A DNA stretch of 64,000 bases from Hordeum vulgare subsp. vulgare (lineage: Eukaryota; Streptophyta; Magnoliopsida; Poales; Poaceae): positions 649,873,387 through 649,937,386 of the forward strand of contig NC_058519.1 of assembly GCF_904849725.1 (NCBI RefSeq). Direction: 5' to 3'. The translations under genes and the position numbers were made by a program. This document shows, one piece after another, positions 11,965-24,759 of this stretch. Below the pieces are notes generated by a model. That model saw nothing but the letters and a program-made list of their open reading frames with translations. It ran no database searches and was not told the DNA's origin. Numbering within the stretch: position 1 is the stretch's first letter; every line of letters starts with the position of its first letter.

Positions 11965-14900
11965 TGTCATGCCCAAGATGCGACCTCATCGTCAATTTGG
12001 CATGAGGGCCTCGTCAGGGATAGAAGCGCATCTTGTCATATCGCAAGAATGGATATCATTACAAGTACATGTACTGAAAAGAAGAGTTATATAAATAGAA
12101 TTGGCTTACACTCGCCACAAGCTACATCAGAGTCACAACAGTACAGTACCTAAACATCATGAAGAAGAGCAGGGTCCGACTACGGACGAAAACAAACGAG
12201 AAAAGAAGAACGACGTCTATCCTTGCTATCCCAGGCTGCCGGCCTGGAACCCATCCTAGATCGATGAAGAAGAAGAAGAAGCAACTCCAAATGAACAATC
12301 AACGTGCTCGCGTCAAGTAACCTTTACCTGTACCTGCAACTGGTGTTGTAGTAATCTATGAGCCACAGGGGACTCAGCAATCTCATTTCCAAAGGTATGA
12401 AGACTAGCAAAGCTTAATGGCTGAGGTATGGTTAAGTGGTGAGGTTGCAGCAGCGGCTAAGCATATATTAGGTGGCTAAACTTACGAGTACAAGAAATAA
12501 GAGGGGGAGGATCTACGCATAGCGGACGTGAACTACTGATGATCAAAAGAATGATCCTGAACACCTACCTACGTCAGACATAACACCACCGTGTCCCCGG
12601 TCGGAGAAAGAACTCACGAAAGAGACATTCACAGTTACGGACACAGTTGGCATATTTTAATTAAGTTAACTTCAAGTTATCTAGAACCAGTGTTAAACAA
12701 AGTTTCCACGTTGCCACATAACCGCGGGCACGACTTTCCGAAATATTTAACCCTACAGGGGTGCTCCAACTAGTGCATCACAAATTACCACAAGCCGCAT
12801 AGAAATCCTCAATCACGAAGCTCGTGATCTCGTCGGATTCCCTAGTGGAAAACCTCAACTCTGAGATTACCCAAAGAATCACCAGAATCCCGATGCACAA
12901 GATATCTCGTCAAAGGTAAAACTAATCCAGCAAGGCCGCCCGACGTGTCGACGAACCCGATAGGAGCCGTGTATCTCGTTCTCAGGACACGACGGATGGA
13001 AAAGCCTACAGGTACCAAACCTTGAGTTGCCCCGAGGTGGCCCCGCAGTTTGTCCTTTTGGGACCAACACCATCAGTACTGGCCCCCCCTATTTATGTAA
13101 AATTACTCCTCGGGTAGCGCTAACTCCCTATGCATTTCAGTGTTATCAAAATTATTATGTTGGGTAAATGTAAAACCAATGTTGGGCCTTGCCAGACCAG
13201 CTTTAATCTAAAACGAATTATCAAGGGGGTCCCCATAACAACCCCGATCGTGTTAGGAGCGCTCAATTATGGAACATAACACCGGTAGCCGAAACTAAGG
13301 GGGCAAAGGTGGAACAAAACACCAGGCTAGAAAGGCCGAGCCTTCCACCTTTTACCAAGTATAAAGGTGCATTAAATAAAATAGCATTAATATGGTGATA
13401 TGACAAGGAACCCATGTTTTCACATTGAAGCAACTGCACCTGAAGCTAGCAACGCTAACACAGGGTTAAGCAAGCGGTAACGTAGCCAAACAGTGGTTTG
13501 CTAGGTCGAACAGATTGAAGGTTTCATGGCATTGTCGAGAGGCTGATATTTAACAGGTGGTAGGCAACGAGACATAATCGATAGAAACGGTAAAACTAGC
13601 ATGGCAATGATAGTAATGGTATTTGGGGAAATGGTCATCTTGCCTGAGATCCCGCTTGGAAGAAGAATGACTCCGTGAAGTAGACGAACCGACGTAGTCC
13701 AACGGGTCCTCACAATCCGGTACGCTGCGGAACTCTATCGAGACGGGGGAAACCAGAAACAAGCATCAACACACGAATCCACCACATGATGCACAACACA
13801 TATGATGCATGAGCAGCTGAATACATGCAAGTCACGGCATGACAATTCACACAATCAAACACTACACATTAAGTGAAGTTGATGCATGAGCAGCTGAATA
13901 CATGCAAGTCACGGCATGACAATTCACACAATCAAACACTACACATTAAGTGAAGTTCAATATGCAACGAGTTGCATATTGACGAAACTCCACGTTTATT
14001 TATTTAGTTCTATCCCGATTAGATACACGGCAATATTAAATGTGGTTAAACATGGCAAGAGGTGAAGCCTGATTAATCTACCTATCTAGGCATTTTAAAT
14101 GAGGTCGGAAATGACATATAGCATCTCCGAGACGACCTCACATGTTAATTTACAATTCTGTCCAGATCTGAACTAACACATTTAATTAGTTGTTAACCAG
14201 CAAAACAACTAGGTTCACGTGATTCTGCGCGTCATGCCAATCAGTTTACACATAGAGATCATCTCCAACGGAGCTACAGATCAAAAGTTACAAGCACCGC
14301 AAGATATGATGGCATGAATGCAATATGTGTGCAACGACGACTACGAGCACTTCAAAACATACAAACAGCAGTAGGAAATGAAACTACACGAGATTCTAAG
14401 CAAGTTCCATATAGGACACGTTCAAATCGGAGCTACGGTTCAAAAACTACGAGCAAAACAAGAAATCACTACAATCTGCCAAAATCAGCCACATAGCATT
14501 TTCTACGCCCCACAACTACGAGCTACACAACTCCGATATGCTCAAGAAAGACATGACACGAAAGAGGGAAAGAAGCACTACTACAAACAACTAACAACAA
14601 CTAGCATGGCATCATGTATCACTAGGGAAAGGAGACACAAAATGGCATCTCACACACTATTACACCTCATGAAAGTGCAGTTTTCGATCTGAAGCCATAT
14701 TGACAGCAGCAAAACCAATAGCTACAGGACTCCAAATGGCATGAAAATTGACAGCATGCTAGAGAAACACAAGGGCTACAACTAACTCCATTGGACCAAC
14801 CTCAAAAGAGCTACAGATCACAGGATACAAGCAAGACAAGACAGCAAAAAAATATAATAGATTCCAGACTTAGAAATATTTCAGCACCTCCAAATCAGCA

Positions 14901-16888
14901 CTATTTCTAGCAACTTGAGAGAAATCAAACCACACCTAAAAATGCATTTATATTGCAACCAAAAATACCAGGGGCTAGTCTGAACACCCAAGAACAACTC
15001 CCTAGTTGACAACTTAATCAAACGAAACACGGGATTTTTCTATCCCGAAAACATAAAAAATATGTGGGGTTGCACAACAAAATAATGCCACACGGAAAAG
15101 CGAGAAAATAACCTATACACGGGATAAAAACTACCGGCAAACCCTACACGTAAAAATACCAATGACCGCTCTAAAATACATGGAATAATGGTTCCAAAAA
15201 CATGGGCATTTATACTACAGCATCCGAGCAATCCGGACTGCAAGAAAAATAAATACGGGACGTTCCCCTATTAAGACAGCATGCTAAACTAGGCGTTTGG
15301 CACGTAAAACTACGTCAAATAATTATGCAAGTGGTAAAAACGGATTCTACATGAGAAACTACGCGAAAACCATATACTACACGTCGCGAACCGACTAACG
15401 GAAAATAAACTACGGGCATTCTAATATATCTATTTATCTGGAATTTATATAATTCCAGAAAAAAAAATCCCTGATAGAAAATAAGCTACCGGGCCTATTC
15501 TAAACTCATGGGCTACACAGGGGGCGCAAAAAAGCTAACAAAAGCTGGGCGGGGAATAGCCTCACCTTTGTGGGCCGTGGGCCGGCGGCGAGGAGGAGGC
15601 CTCTGTGGCCTGCTGACGCAGGTGAAGGCAGGCCAGTCGCTGGGCCCGTCGGGGCGTTGGCCTGGGCCGAGGCGAAGGCCGGCTGGAACTGTGATCAGCA
15701 CACCTGGCGCTGGACCACGCGGCGACAGAGGCCCAGGCGGGGCGAAGCGAGCTCGCCCGTTCCCGTCCCCGATCCAGATCGGGATCGCGGGGGGAGGAGC
15801 AGAGGCGGCGCACTCCGGCGCCGGCGCGGGCACAGGGCCACGGTGGGACTTCGACGGCGGCGAGGGGCACAGGGGCGCGGCTGCGGCTCGGGGCATTCTT
15901 CTACCTGAACCGGCCGGAAGGCGGCGAGCTGCAGCAAGCGGCGACGGGGGACTGGCGGCGCGGCTCCGGCCACTGGTGGTTGCGCATGCTTCGGCAAGGC
16001 GAAGTGCAGGCCGGCGGAAGGGATGCGGCGGCGAAGGGGCGAGGTCCTGGTGGCTGCAGCCGGAGGCGCGCTACAGGAGACGGCGGGGCGAGGCGAGCTA
16101 CGGGCCGGCAGAGCTCGGGAGCTCGGGCATGGGGGAGAGGAGAAACGGGGAGATCTGAGGGAGGAGGCAGGAGGGATCTCGGCAGTTGGATCTCCGATCT
16201 GACGGTCGAGATCGTGTAGAGGGTAGATCAGATCTGAGAGGAGAGAGGGGAGTTGCTAGGATTTGATGGGGGCACGGATTTCGAGATAGGGTTAGGGAGA
16301 GGTTAAAAATGGAAGGGGAGGTTTGTTTAAATTAGGATAGGGGGCTAGGTTAGAGGGTATCTGGGGGTTTTTCGACCCTTCGATCGCGATCGTGCGGTCC
16401 AATCGGAGAGCGGGTTAGGGTTAGCTGTGTAGAGTGGTTTACCGGAGACGAGAGGGAAAACGGGCGGCGCGGCAACGAATTTTAAAACACCGACAAACGT
16501 CCGACGAATAACCGAAGACGGTGCCGCTACGGTCGACCATTCGGGTACCAGACGGACTCCGATCGCGACGAAATTTGACACACGGCCTAGCTATATCTAA
16601 TCACGATCTCATGACAAGTTTCACCTCGATCAGAGAAAGTTTTAAACACGCATTAAAAACAGGGTTTCGACGATGCCGCGGGCGCGTGCGTGTCGGGCTC
16701 AGAACGGACAACGACGTGAACCGGCAACTATTAACGGATTCAAGTTTTGAAAACTGGCGGCAACGGAGATTGCGATGCAATGCAGATGATGTGCATTATG
16801 CGATGATGATGCGATAAATAAAAATAGACACACGACGAAAACGGAAAGAGAGGGGAATCTTCTGGAACGTCGGCATCGGGCTGTCACA
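11965..16888 (-). repeat. Element S 5' LTR (right copy, 4.92 kb)
   Basis: It matches 3101-8866 throughout except for the missing MITE, a deletion of about 110 bp at 15025-15035, and a private 77 bp tandem duplication at 13804-13957. It ends at 16888 next to the cgttc duplication. As in the other copy, the GC-rich block (15540-16250) yields long chance frames that are not conserved between the two LTRs. Confidence 0.88.
13804..13957. repeat. 77 bp tandem duplication in the right S LTR
   Basis: The unit starting gatgcatgagcagctg occurs at 13804 and again at 13881, two adjacent copies of 77 bp. The left LTR has one copy (around 4946). The duplication therefore arose after S inserted. Confidence 0.9.
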
Positions 16889-17591
16889 CGTTCCTCAAGT
16901 GGTCATAGACTGCAATCACCTTTGATCAGTCAGACCACCCAGCACACGTACCCACCCCAGGGAGGCAAGCTCTGGTCGTCGACCCGGTGGTGGAAGGAGT
17001 TAGGCTGCGCAAAGTCCTCATGGACGGCGGCAGCGGCTTGACTATCATGTACGCCGATACTCTCAAGGGGATGGCATTCCGATGTCCAGGCTTAGCGAGA
17101 GTAGTATGCAGTTCCCTGGAGTCGTCCCTGGAAGAAAGGCCAAATCACTCGGCCAGATTGCGTTGGATGTCGTTTTTGGCTCTGACAAGAACTTCCGCAA
17201 AGAGAAGTTAACATTCGAGGTGGTAGATTTCCAGAGTGCATACCATGTCATTCTGGGCCAGCCGACATACGTACGTTTCATGGCCCATCCATGTTACGTA
17301 TATTTGAAGCTGAAGATGCCTGGTCCCAAAGACATGATTATTGTCACAGGCAATCGGCAGCAGGCCGAGGAGTGTCTGCAGCAGGGGTCGAGAATTGCAG
17401 ACCAGCAGATGGTTGTACTCGAGTTGGATGAGTACAAGAAGATTGCCGACCCCGCCGACCTGATGCGTTCAAAGAAGCCAGCTTCCGAGTCCGCATTCCA
17501 GTCGGCGGGAGACACGAAGAAAGTAACCGTCCACCCGACGGATGCCACCGCCGCCCCAACAAACATCTCCACCACCCTTGATCCAAAATAG
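16889..17591 (+). pseudogene. Element T aspartic protease, broken
   Basis: This continues the T coding series after S. A retropepsin active site reads LMDGGSGLTIMY (Asp codon at 17023-17025), with Gly-Gly-Ser in place of the usual Thr/Ser-Gly. A frameshift near 17070 moves the reading to the frame used from 17082, where AYHVILGQPTY supplies the second protease landmark (ILG). A linker rich in Ser, Thr and Pro follows, and an in-frame TAG at 17589-17591 separates it from RT. The product would cleave the Gag-Pol polyprotein but cannot be made as read. Confidence 0.82.
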
Positions 17592-19820
17592 GAAGCCGAG
17601 CTCATCCAATTCCTCCGTGAGAACTGGGACATTTTGCCATGGAAGCCTGCTGACATGCCAGGTGTACCCAGGGAGTTGGCTGAGCACCGACTGCACGTGG
17701 ATCCTGCCGCTCGGCCCGTCCGAGAACGCCTGCGTCGGTCCCCTGCGCACAAGAGAAAAGCAATCGGAGAGGAGGTAGCTAAACTTCTGGCAGCCAACTT
17801 CATTCGCGAGGTACACCACTCCGAGTGGCTCGCTAATGTGGTCATGGTGCCCAAGAAGGACAAGTCTCTCCGTATGTGCATCGACTTCAAGCACCTTAAT
17901 AAGGTCTGTCCGAAATACCACTTCCCGCTCCCCCGCATTGATCAAATCGTTGATTCGACTGCGGGTTGCGAGCGCTTATCCTTCCTTGATGCCTATTCGG
18001 GCTATCATCAGATCCGTCTGTATGGTCCAGATGAATTAAAGACATCTTTCATCACCCCATTCAAGTGCTTTTGTTACATCACTATGCCATTCGGTTTGAA
18101 GAATGCAGGAGCAACTTTTATGCGAATGATCCAAAAATGCCTCCTAGACCAGATTGGTCGAAATGTGGACGCATATATGGACGATATCGTAGTCAAGTCA
18201 CGCAAAGGTTCTGACCTGCTGACTAACTTGGCAGAAACATTCGCCAACCTACGAAAGTACTATATCAAGCTCAACCCAGCCAAGTGTTCATTCGGCATTC
18301 CCAGCGGGAAGTTACTAGGATTCTTCGTTTCCGAATGAGGAATCGATGTCAACCCTGAAAAGATCGGGACCATTGTTCGAATGGAGTGACCGGTAAGAGT
18401 ACATGACGTAGAAAAGCTCACAGGTTGCCTAGCGGCTTTGAGCAGGTTTATTGCTCGACTCGGCGAGAAGGCGTTACCTCTGTACCGACTCATGAAGAAG
18501 TCAGATACCTTCGAGTGGACAGACGAAGCCCAAACCGCATTCGACGACCTCAAAGCCCTGCTTTCCACCCAGCCGGTTCTTACTGTCCCGCTGAGTAAAG
18601 AACCCCTTCTTCTGTACATCGCGGCTACAAATCAAGTCGTCAGCACCGTTCTGACAGTCGAACGCGAAGAAGAAGGCAAAGCATACAAGGTTCAGCGGCC
18701 AGTATATTATGTTTCCGAAGTCCTGACTCCTTCGAAGCAGAGGTATCCCCATTATCAGAAGCTTATTTATGGGATCTACATGACTGCACAGAATGTGGCT
18801 CATTATTTCCAAGACCACTCGGTATCTGTCATATCTGATGCTCCGTTGTCGGAAATTCTCCACAATCGGGACGCATCAGGACGAGTGGCAAAGTGGGCAA
18901 TGGAGATGCTATACTGCGACATGAAATTCGAAGCCAAGAAAGCTATAAAGTCTCAAGCTCTTGCTGACTTCATAGCAGAATGGGTAGAACAACAGGAACT
19001 GACTCACATCTACTCGGCTCATTGGACCATGTACTTCGATGGGTCCAAGATGTTGAATGGCTCCGGCGCCGGCGTAGTGCTCATATCCCCGAAAGGTGAT
19101 AAACTCAAGTATGTGTTGCAGATCCATTTTGATTCTTCCAACAACGAAGCATAGTATGAAGCTCTCCTATATGGGCTGCGCATGGCAATCACACTCGGCG
19201 TCCGTCGCCTGATGGTCTATGGCGACTCAGATCTAGTGGTCAATCAAGTAATGAAGGAGTGGGATGTAAGGAACCCCACCATGACTGCACACTGCAACGC
19301 AATAAGGAAGCTCGAAAAGAAGTTCGAAGGTCTGGAACTTCACCATGTCCCCCGACTGAAAAACCAAGCAGCAGATGAATTGGCGAAACTTGGATCCACA
19401 GGGAGACATGTCCCGAGTGATGTCTGCCTCGAGCACCTACACCTCCCCTCGGTAAAAGAAGATCCTTTTACAGAAGAACCTGTGCAACCGAAGAGCTCAA
19501 CAGACCAGACTGAAGTCGAGGTTCCCGCTGTGGTTGACCTGGTCATGGAGATTCTAGCTGTCATTCCCGAATGGACTTTGCCTTTCATTGCATACATCCT
19601 GAGGCAAGAGTTACCGGAAGACGAGGTCCAAGCTAGGCAGATCGTTCGCAGGTCGAAATCCTTCACCGTCATTGATGACCAGTTATACAGAGAAAGTGTT
19701 TCAGGCGTCCTTCAGCGTTGTATCTCTCCTGAGGAAGGACAGTTAATTTTGGAAGAAATCCATTCGGGAACCTACGGTCATCATGCCTCCTCAAGGGCGA
19801 TCGTCGCCAAAGCATTCAGA
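17592..19820 (+). pseudogene. Element T reverse transcriptase and RNase H, broken
   Basis: A single frame shows the Gypsy RT fingers and palm: MVPKKDKSLRMCIDF, then YHFPLPRIDQIVD, LSFLDAYSGYHQI, MPFGLKNAGATF and the catalytic YMDDIVVKS at 18174-18200. A connection domain follows, then an RNase H fold starting MYFDGSKMLNGSGAG near 19030, with YGDSDLVVNQV and AADELAKLG later. In-frame stops occur at 18336-18338 (TGA), 18387-18389 (TGA) and 19152-19154 (TAG), so there is no open product. All catalytic landmarks are otherwise readable, consistent with recent decay. Confidence 0.9.
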
Positions 19821-20802
19821 GTTGTTTCTTCTGGTTGCAGGCGAATGAAATGGCAAAACATATAGTCGACCGTTGCGAGGGTTGTCAGTTCTATTCAAAC
19901 AAGTCCCACAAGCCAACGTCCGCGCTAAAGACAATTCCCCTTTCTTGGCCATTCGCCGTGTGGGGATTAGATACAGTCGGACCATTCAGAACAGGCCAAG
20001 AGGATTCACCCATCTGTTGGCAGCAGTGGACAAATTTACCAAGTGGATTGAAGCCAAGCCATTCAAGAAGCTTGATGCCCTTACGGCCATCAAATTTATC
20101 AGAGACATCATTGCCAGATACGGGGTTCCACACAGGATAATCACCGACAATGGCACAAACTTTTACTCGGACAGGTTCAAAGGTTTTTGCGCAGGCCAAG
20201 GTATGCGAGTGGATTTTGCATCCGTTGCGCACCCCCAAACAAACGGACAAGCGGAGCGGGCGAATGGACTCATTCTTCAAGGGTTGAAGCCTCGACTCCT
20301 GCGGGAAGTTGAGCATGCCGCCGGTGCATGGGTCACCGAGCTGCCTTCGGTGCTGTGGGGCCTCCGAACAACCCCGAATAGATCGACAGGACGATCCCCG
20401 TTTTTCCTCGTTTATGGAGCAGAGGCAGTCCTTCCGAGTGACTTGCTTCACAACTCTCCACGAGTCGAACTCTTCTCCGAAGCCGAAGCAGAGGAAGCCA
20501 GACAAGACAGAGTGGACCTTTTAGACGAGGAGCGCGAGATGGCATTGATCCGTTCAACAATTTATCAACAAGATCTGCGGCGATTTCATGCGCGGCACGT
20601 CAGGAGACGCACGTTCCAAGCAGGCGACCTGGTGCTCCGAGTGGATCAAGAGAGACCACACAAGTTGGCTCCCGCCTGGGAAGGACCGTTCATCATTTCT
20701 AAGGTGCTAAACAGCGGAGCATATCGACTCTACAACCTCGACAGGGAAACGGACGAGCCGCGAGCATGGAATGGAGATCTATTAAAGCGCTTCTACACAT
20801 AA
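19821..20802 (+). pseudogene. Element T integrase, broken
   Basis: The integrase would insert the cDNA. Its HHCC zinc-binding start spans the end of the previous frame (HSGTYGHH) and VDRCEGCQFY; a one-base loss near 19820-19826 separates them. A second shift near 19995-20005 moves into the frame that ends at 20802. The catalytic triad is visible: Asp in WGLDTVGPF, Asp in ITDNGTNF and Glu in NGQAERANG, with 35 residues between the last two. The C-terminus ends WNGDLLKRFYT with no chromodomain, as expected for the Tat lineage. Confidence 0.9.
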
Positions 20803-20904
20803 CCGCCGACAGAGACAATGTAAAGAACAAGTATCATCGAAGTAATACAAAGCGGATTAATTTCTTGCCGATTCAAAATTCTTCCGCGTTTGCAGACTCC
20901 CGTC

Positions 20905-21800
20905 TAAAAAACTAACTCCGAGTGTGCACCAAAAGTCACACTTGGGGACTTAGCTGTGACACAAAGTCGCCTAAGTAAACAACTCGCTCCGAGTGTGCGC
21001 TAAAAGTCACACTCGGGACTTAGCTGCGACCCAGAGTCACCTAAGTAAACAACTCGCTCCGAGTGTGCGCTAAAAGTCACACTCGGGAACTTAGCTGCGA
21101 CCCAGAGTCGCCTAAGTAAACAACTCGCTCCGAGTGTGCACGAAAAGTCACACTCGGGGACTGAGCTGCGACCCAGAGTCGCCTAAGTAAAAACTCGCTC
21201 CGAGTGTGCGCCAAAAGTCACACTCGGGGACTTAGTTCCGACCAAGAGTCGCCTAAGTAAACAACTCACTCCGAGTGTGCGCTAAAAGTCACACTCGGGA
21301 ACTTAGCTGCGACCCAGAGTCGCCTAAGTAAATAACTCGCTCCGAGTGTGCACGAAAAGTTACACTCGGGGACTTAGCTGCGACCCGGAGTCGCCTAAGT
21401 AAACAACTCGCTCCGAGTGTGCACGAAAAGTCACACTCGGAGATTTTGCTGTGACCCAGAGTCGCCTAAGTAACAACTCGCTCCGAGTGTGCACCAAAAG
21501 TCACACTCGGAAACTTAGCTGCGACCCAGAGTCGCCTAAGTAAAAGCTCGCTCTGAGCGTGCACCGAAAGTCACACTCGGAGACTTAGCTGCGACCCAGA
21601 GTCGCCTAAGTAATAACTTGCTCCGAGTGTGCACCAAAAGTCACACTAGGGGACTTAGCTATGACTCAGAGTCGCCAAAGTAAACAACTTGCTCCGAGTG
21701 TGCATTTCAAGTCACACTCGGAGACTTAGCTGCGAACCAGAGTCGCCTAAGTAAAAAGGTTCCTCTGAGTGAACACTCGAGATACACTCGGAGGCTTAGG
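20905..21800. repeat. 70-71 bp tandem array with hairpin units, 3' of T integrase
   Basis: About twelve head-to-tail units start near 20910, 20981, 21051, 21122, 21192, 21263, 21334, 21405, 21475, 21544, 21615 and 21686. Each unit contains an inverted repeat, ccgagtgtg with cacactcgg about ten bases on, and the phrase gcgacccagagtcgcctaag. Copies differ by a few substitutions and one-base indels. The array lies just after the integrase stop, where Tat-type elements commonly carry tandem repeats. It encodes nothing obvious. Confidence 0.93.
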
Positions 21801-22102
21801 AGACCCTCATTGAGGCTCATGTGGATGTGAAGACAAATGACAACTACATGCTCCGCATGTTTGCCATTGGCTTCACCAAGAGACGCCCAAACAAAAACCA
21901 CGAGCCAAAATCGTGTCAAAAAAAAACTCAGCGAAAGAAGAGCAAAAGATCCGGTTCGAATCCAAATTGAGTTCTACGATTAGTCGGATCGGTGTGAATC
22001 AAGTTTATCCACACTGAGCCAAGAATGTATCGGCCAACAGTAGTGGCCAAAGTTTAATACAAACTCCACTCGGCATACTGAGGTAAATGCGCGTTCATCA
22101 TA
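21801..22102. other. Element T non-coding spacer
   Basis: About 300 bp of T sequence between the tandem array and CACTA C1. I see no conserved frame or motif beyond occasional cactcgg phrases similar to the array. The last three bases (ata) are the left target duplication of C1. Confidence 0.6.
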
Positions 22103-23584
22103 CACTACAAGAAATATGCTCATACATGACATTTTTTATGACGTCGTTGATGAATTCGTCATAAATCTATGATGATTTCATCTGAGATTGTCGTAAACCG
22201 TTTGAGGGGACCAAATCTACATATAAATTATGATGATGTGAGTCAAAAACGTCGTAACCGCATAAGATGAGATCGTCATAACTTTTATGACGATTATAAA
22301 AATGTCGTAACATGTTCTAACTATGTTGACATGTCACTCGTGGGTCCACTCTATGTCACGTGCCAAACCCACCTAGTTTGTGAAGCAACCTACTATTCTG
22401 TCATTCCAAAAATTCTCGAAAAATTCTCATAAATACTTTGGAACATATATTCCTCAAATATGTGAAAACCCTTCCTTCCATAGTTCAAAAATAATTCAGA
22501 AATATTCATTTTCCTATTCTGTTCAGAATAACAATTTGTGAAGGAAGTGCTATTTCTATTTATTTGATTACCCTTATATTTTTTGGGTACTCTTTCCTAT
22601 CCAAGTCATTGCCTCATGACAACTTTCGGAACCATTTTCCTAGTAAATCTTTCTCAGCAAATTTCCAAAGTTTGTGTTCAGCTAACAGCTTTGTGAAGGA
22701 AGTACTAGATAGGAATATCTTAATGAGTTGAATTTTTTCCACATCTTCTATGTGCCCAAAAAATAGCTCTCCACAAAATGTTAGCCTCATCTAACGATCC
22801 ATGTGAGCTCATCATCCAATCTTTGTTTCTGGTAATATTTTCATTTTATGAAGCAACTACATTTTATATTGCTTTATAGTTGATGAAAATTTACCACGAG
22901 ATGAAACTAACCATATAACCTCACTCCACCAAATTTTAGCTCATTTAATTCAGACAGTTTCCCTCAATATTTTTCCTAATATTCTGTTCACTATAGAGCA
23001 TTGTGAAAGAAGTACAATTTTTGTTTATCCAAATTTTATGAAATTTTTACAGTGCCTTAATGTGCCCAAATTATCATCCTCCTAAAAATTTCAGCTCAAT
23101 CCAATCATCTATGCCATGAATGTGGCCATAAAATTGATCATTTGGTTTGAAAGCCATTAATCTTCACACATGATAGTTCATTTCTGAGAACACTTTTTAA
23201 AAATAATTACCATATTACAAATTTATTATTTTTCCTCATAACTTGGTCACATATAATGACACAATGCGAAGGTTTTCCAAATTGTTGATTTGTTTTTGGA
23301 ATTTTCATGCCCGTTTCAAAAGGCGGTCAAAACGATGGGCAAGACCGTTCATAGCTAGTGGTTGAATACTAGAAATTTTTTGGTGTTTCTCTGATTCAGT
23401 AGATACCTATCCACCTAGAAATTATTTTTAAAAAACATCGTGAGCAAACTATGAGGGAGCTGCAGTTCAAATTTGACCCGCTTCCTGCTGAATCGACGAA
23501 AATTTGTGTAAATGACCAAAAATAGCTAGAAAGGTCAGAAATGCATACAACTCGGTGTGGTCTAAGTTGACTGAAAATTTCAAT

Positions 23585-23722
23585 GATGCCCTTCTGCACA
23601 ATATTTTTTGTAGCTGGTTCACAAAATCTACTTATTTTTAGCACTTAGAAATTGATGCCCTTTTGCACAATATTTTTTATAGCTGGTTCATAAAATCTAC
23701 TTATTTTTAGCAGTTAGAAACT
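23585..23722. repeat. 69 bp tandem duplication in C1
   Basis: Two adjacent copies start gatgcccttctgcaca (23585) and gatgcccttttgcaca (23654), both continuing into agctggttcayaaaatctac. C2 shows no such duplication at the matching place (around 50240-50330). Confidence 0.8.
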
Positions 23723-24405
23723 AGTATTTTAAATTGTAGATGTTTCCAACCAATGATAACTCTTCCCATGGATTACCCCACTATATCCAATCTGAGCCGT
23801 CCATACTCGATGGAGGGCTCGGTGGAGGTCATCGCGATTTCTATTGTTGATCTCGCATTAGTTCAAACGGTCCAAATTTGAATTTAAAAATAAAGTCAAA
23901 CGATAATAGTTTTCTAATGTCAAAATAAAAATGTTCGAGTGTGCCGGATATTACCTAGGAGAATTGTTCTTTAGGAACTATTAATTTTAAGGGGTTTTAT
24001 TAAGCTAAAATAAAATGAAACTAAAGCTGTTAAATAGTGAAATAAAAATAGAAACAAATAAGAAAAAGGAGGAAAGAAATCCCCCTTGGCCCAAACTAGG
24101 CCGGCCTCAGCCAGCCCACCTAACCGAGGGGTATTTAACCCCCCCCCACCTAACCCTAAATCCACCCACAGCTTCGCTCCGAGTCCACCCCACGCCGCCA
24201 CCCCATCCACGAGGGGAAAGCCCCTCGTCCCCTGTCCCCATCGCCCTCTCGCTCTCTCTCCTACGGCGCCCCTTCTCCACCGCCGACCGCGCCGGCCCTC
24301 CCTTCCCTCGCTCACCTCACCCCGCCGCCCCGACCTCCTCCAGCTCCCTCCACTTCGCCTATCCTAATGATTCGCACACCTTCCCTATGCAATCGGGGTA
24401 GAGCC

Positions 24406-24538
24406 ATGGCGGGGATCCTGGCGTGGGCGGCCGACGTGGTCGGCGGTGCCGGCGACAGTGACGACGAGGCCGCCGCCGAGCGCGAGCGCGCCGCGGCCAT
24501 GACCCCGGACACGAACATTCCAGATCCACACATGCAAG
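24406..24538 (+). pseudogene. Captured first-exon-like fragment in C1, unknown gene
   Basis: A GC-rich block (about 24080-24760) stands out from the AT-rich CACTA body. Inside it an ATG at 24406 opens 44 codons, beginning MAGILAWAADVVGGAGD and continuing Asp/Glu/Ala-rich. It ends at a good splice donor, gcaag|gttcgc, at 24538/24539. The upstream part looks like a CT-rich 5' leader with gtatttaacc near 24131. This has the shape of a captured promoter and first exon (Pack-CACTA style). I do not recognise the donor gene, and no convincing downstream exon is visible. Confidence 0.5.
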
Positions 24539-24759
24539 GTTCGCCTCCCCCTCTCTCGATTTCATCTCCTCCCCTTGCATGCTTTAATCCATATCATGAT
24601 CCAGGGCGGCGGCGGCAATGACCCTCCCACCCAGATCCGCCGGAACTGTCGTCAAGGGCTCCCTCCCTCGACCTGGGCCTCGACGGAGGTCCCAAAATCG
24701 CACGCTCGCGCGCCGGGGTGGGAGTTCTCGGCCGACGACGCGATCGTCCGTACGTGAGG

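Larger units (their letters stand above)
3101..16888 (-). mobile_element. Element S: Sukkula-like large retrotransposon derivative (LARD)
   Basis: Two very long near-identical repeats (3101-8866 and 11965-16888) flank 3.1 kb of non-coding DNA. The element is bounded by a perfect 5 bp duplication cgttc (3096-3100 and 16889-16893). Read on the minus strand, the LTR begins TGTGACAGCC and ends in CA, and is followed after 3 bases by a perfect tRNA-iMet primer site, so the element runs on the minus strand. No gag or pol motif is present. LTRs of about 5 kb around a non-coding internal domain match what is known of barley Sukkula; the family name is from memory and needs a sequence match. It must be mobilised by enzymes of another element. 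Confidence 0.85.

Noticed and set aside
19891..20505. Minus-strand 204-residue frame opposite the integrase
   Set aside because: Antisense shadow of the integrase coding sequence, with no domain of its own.
20905..21800. CRISPR array
   Set aside because: Units are direct tandem repeats with no unique spacers, within a eukaryotic retrotransposon.
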